Part shown: positions 6,050 to 6,112 of the stretch, in pieces | Numbering within the stretch: position 1 is the first letter of the stretch | Layout of the letters: each line of letters begins with the position of its first letter | Source of the DNA: Armatimonadota bacterium | GTDB lineage: Bacteria > Armatimonadota > Zipacnadia > Zipacnadales > UBA11051 | DNA: 6,112 nt | Assembly: GCA_030612305.1 (NCBI GenBank) | Contig: JAUWOG010000157.1 | Coordinates: 1 to 6,112, forward strand | Direction of reading: 5' to 3' | Made by a program: the position numbers and the translations under genes | The notes under the pieces: generated by a model | Seen by the model: the letters and a program-made list of their open reading frames with translations, nothing else | The model's database searches: none | Told to the model about the DNA's origin: nothing

Positions 6050-6112
6050 ATGAGCAACATACAACGCTTCGGTATCTCCATGCCCCAAGATCTGCTGGAG
6101 GCCTTCGACGAG
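6050..6112 (+). CDS. nikR: NikR-like nickel-responsive ribbon-helix-helix regulator (5' end only)
   Basis: Only the first 21 codons are present; the gene runs off the right edge. The peptide begins MSNIQRFGISMPQDLLEAFD. It has the alternating beta-strand residues (RFGIS), the MPQDLLEAFD turn, and the start of the first helix found at the N-terminus of NikR proteins and their close ribbon-helix-helix relatives. NikR binds Ni(II) through a C-terminal ACT-like domain and represses nickel uptake genes. That domain lies outside the window, so nickel specificity is inferred from the N-terminus alone. Another CopG/RHH regulator is the main alternative. The gene follows a hairpin and probably has its own transcript or belongs to a unit extending to the right. 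Confidence 0.75.
   Translation, partial: MSNIQRFGISMPQDLLEAFDE

Overview
The window comes from a GC-rich (about 60% by eye) bacterial chromosome. All six genes lie on the + strand, are tightly packed, and most have clear Shine-Dalgarno sites. The phylum cannot be fixed from the sequence. The mix of a CBS-tailed ClC protein, a polyprenol-phosphate mannosyltransferase-like GT2 enzyme, a P-permease with its own CBS partner, and a NikR-type regulator is compatible with groups such as Chloroflexota or Planctomycetota, but that is only an impression. Nothing indicates a phage, transposon, CRISPR array, tRNA or rRNA.

Layout: (1) 54-1841 encodes a ClC-family chloride channel/transporter with a C-terminal CBS pair. 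Ten bases later, 1852-2580 encodes a single-domain GT2 glycosyltransferase of the dolichol/polyprenol-phosphate mannose synthase type; the two are probably co-transcribed. (2) A 131-base gap (2581-2711) holds an imperfect tandem repeat, a perfect 13-base palindrome and a GC-rich hairpin. It probably carries the promoter and control region of the next gene. (3) 2712-3986 encodes a PLP-dependent DegT/DnrJ/EryC1/StrS aminotransferase, probably acting on a keto-sugar or similar substrate. (4) A 167-base gap (3987-4153) holds a short terminator-like hairpin followed by a longer hairpin with a CAGGCTGGAAGCC-type core that looks like a dispersed palindromic repeat. (5) 4154-4624 encodes a stand-alone CBS-pair protein. 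Its stop overlaps the start of 4621-5961, an ArsB/NhaD/P-permease ion transporter; together they form a translationally coupled sensor-plus-transporter unit. (6) A GC-rich hairpin follows, then the first 21 codons of a NikR-like nickel-responsive repressor that runs off the right edge.

The genes suggest ion homeostasis (two CBS-associated transporters and a metal regulator) interspersed with cell-envelope sugar chemistry (the glycosyltransferase and the aminotransferase). I see no clearly new multi-gene system. The points most worth a second look are a ClC protein lacking the internal proton glutamate, the CBS/permease coupling together with a D-to-N asymmetry in the permease repeats, the structured upstream region of the aminotransferase gene, and the hairpin repeat in the 3987-4153 gap.
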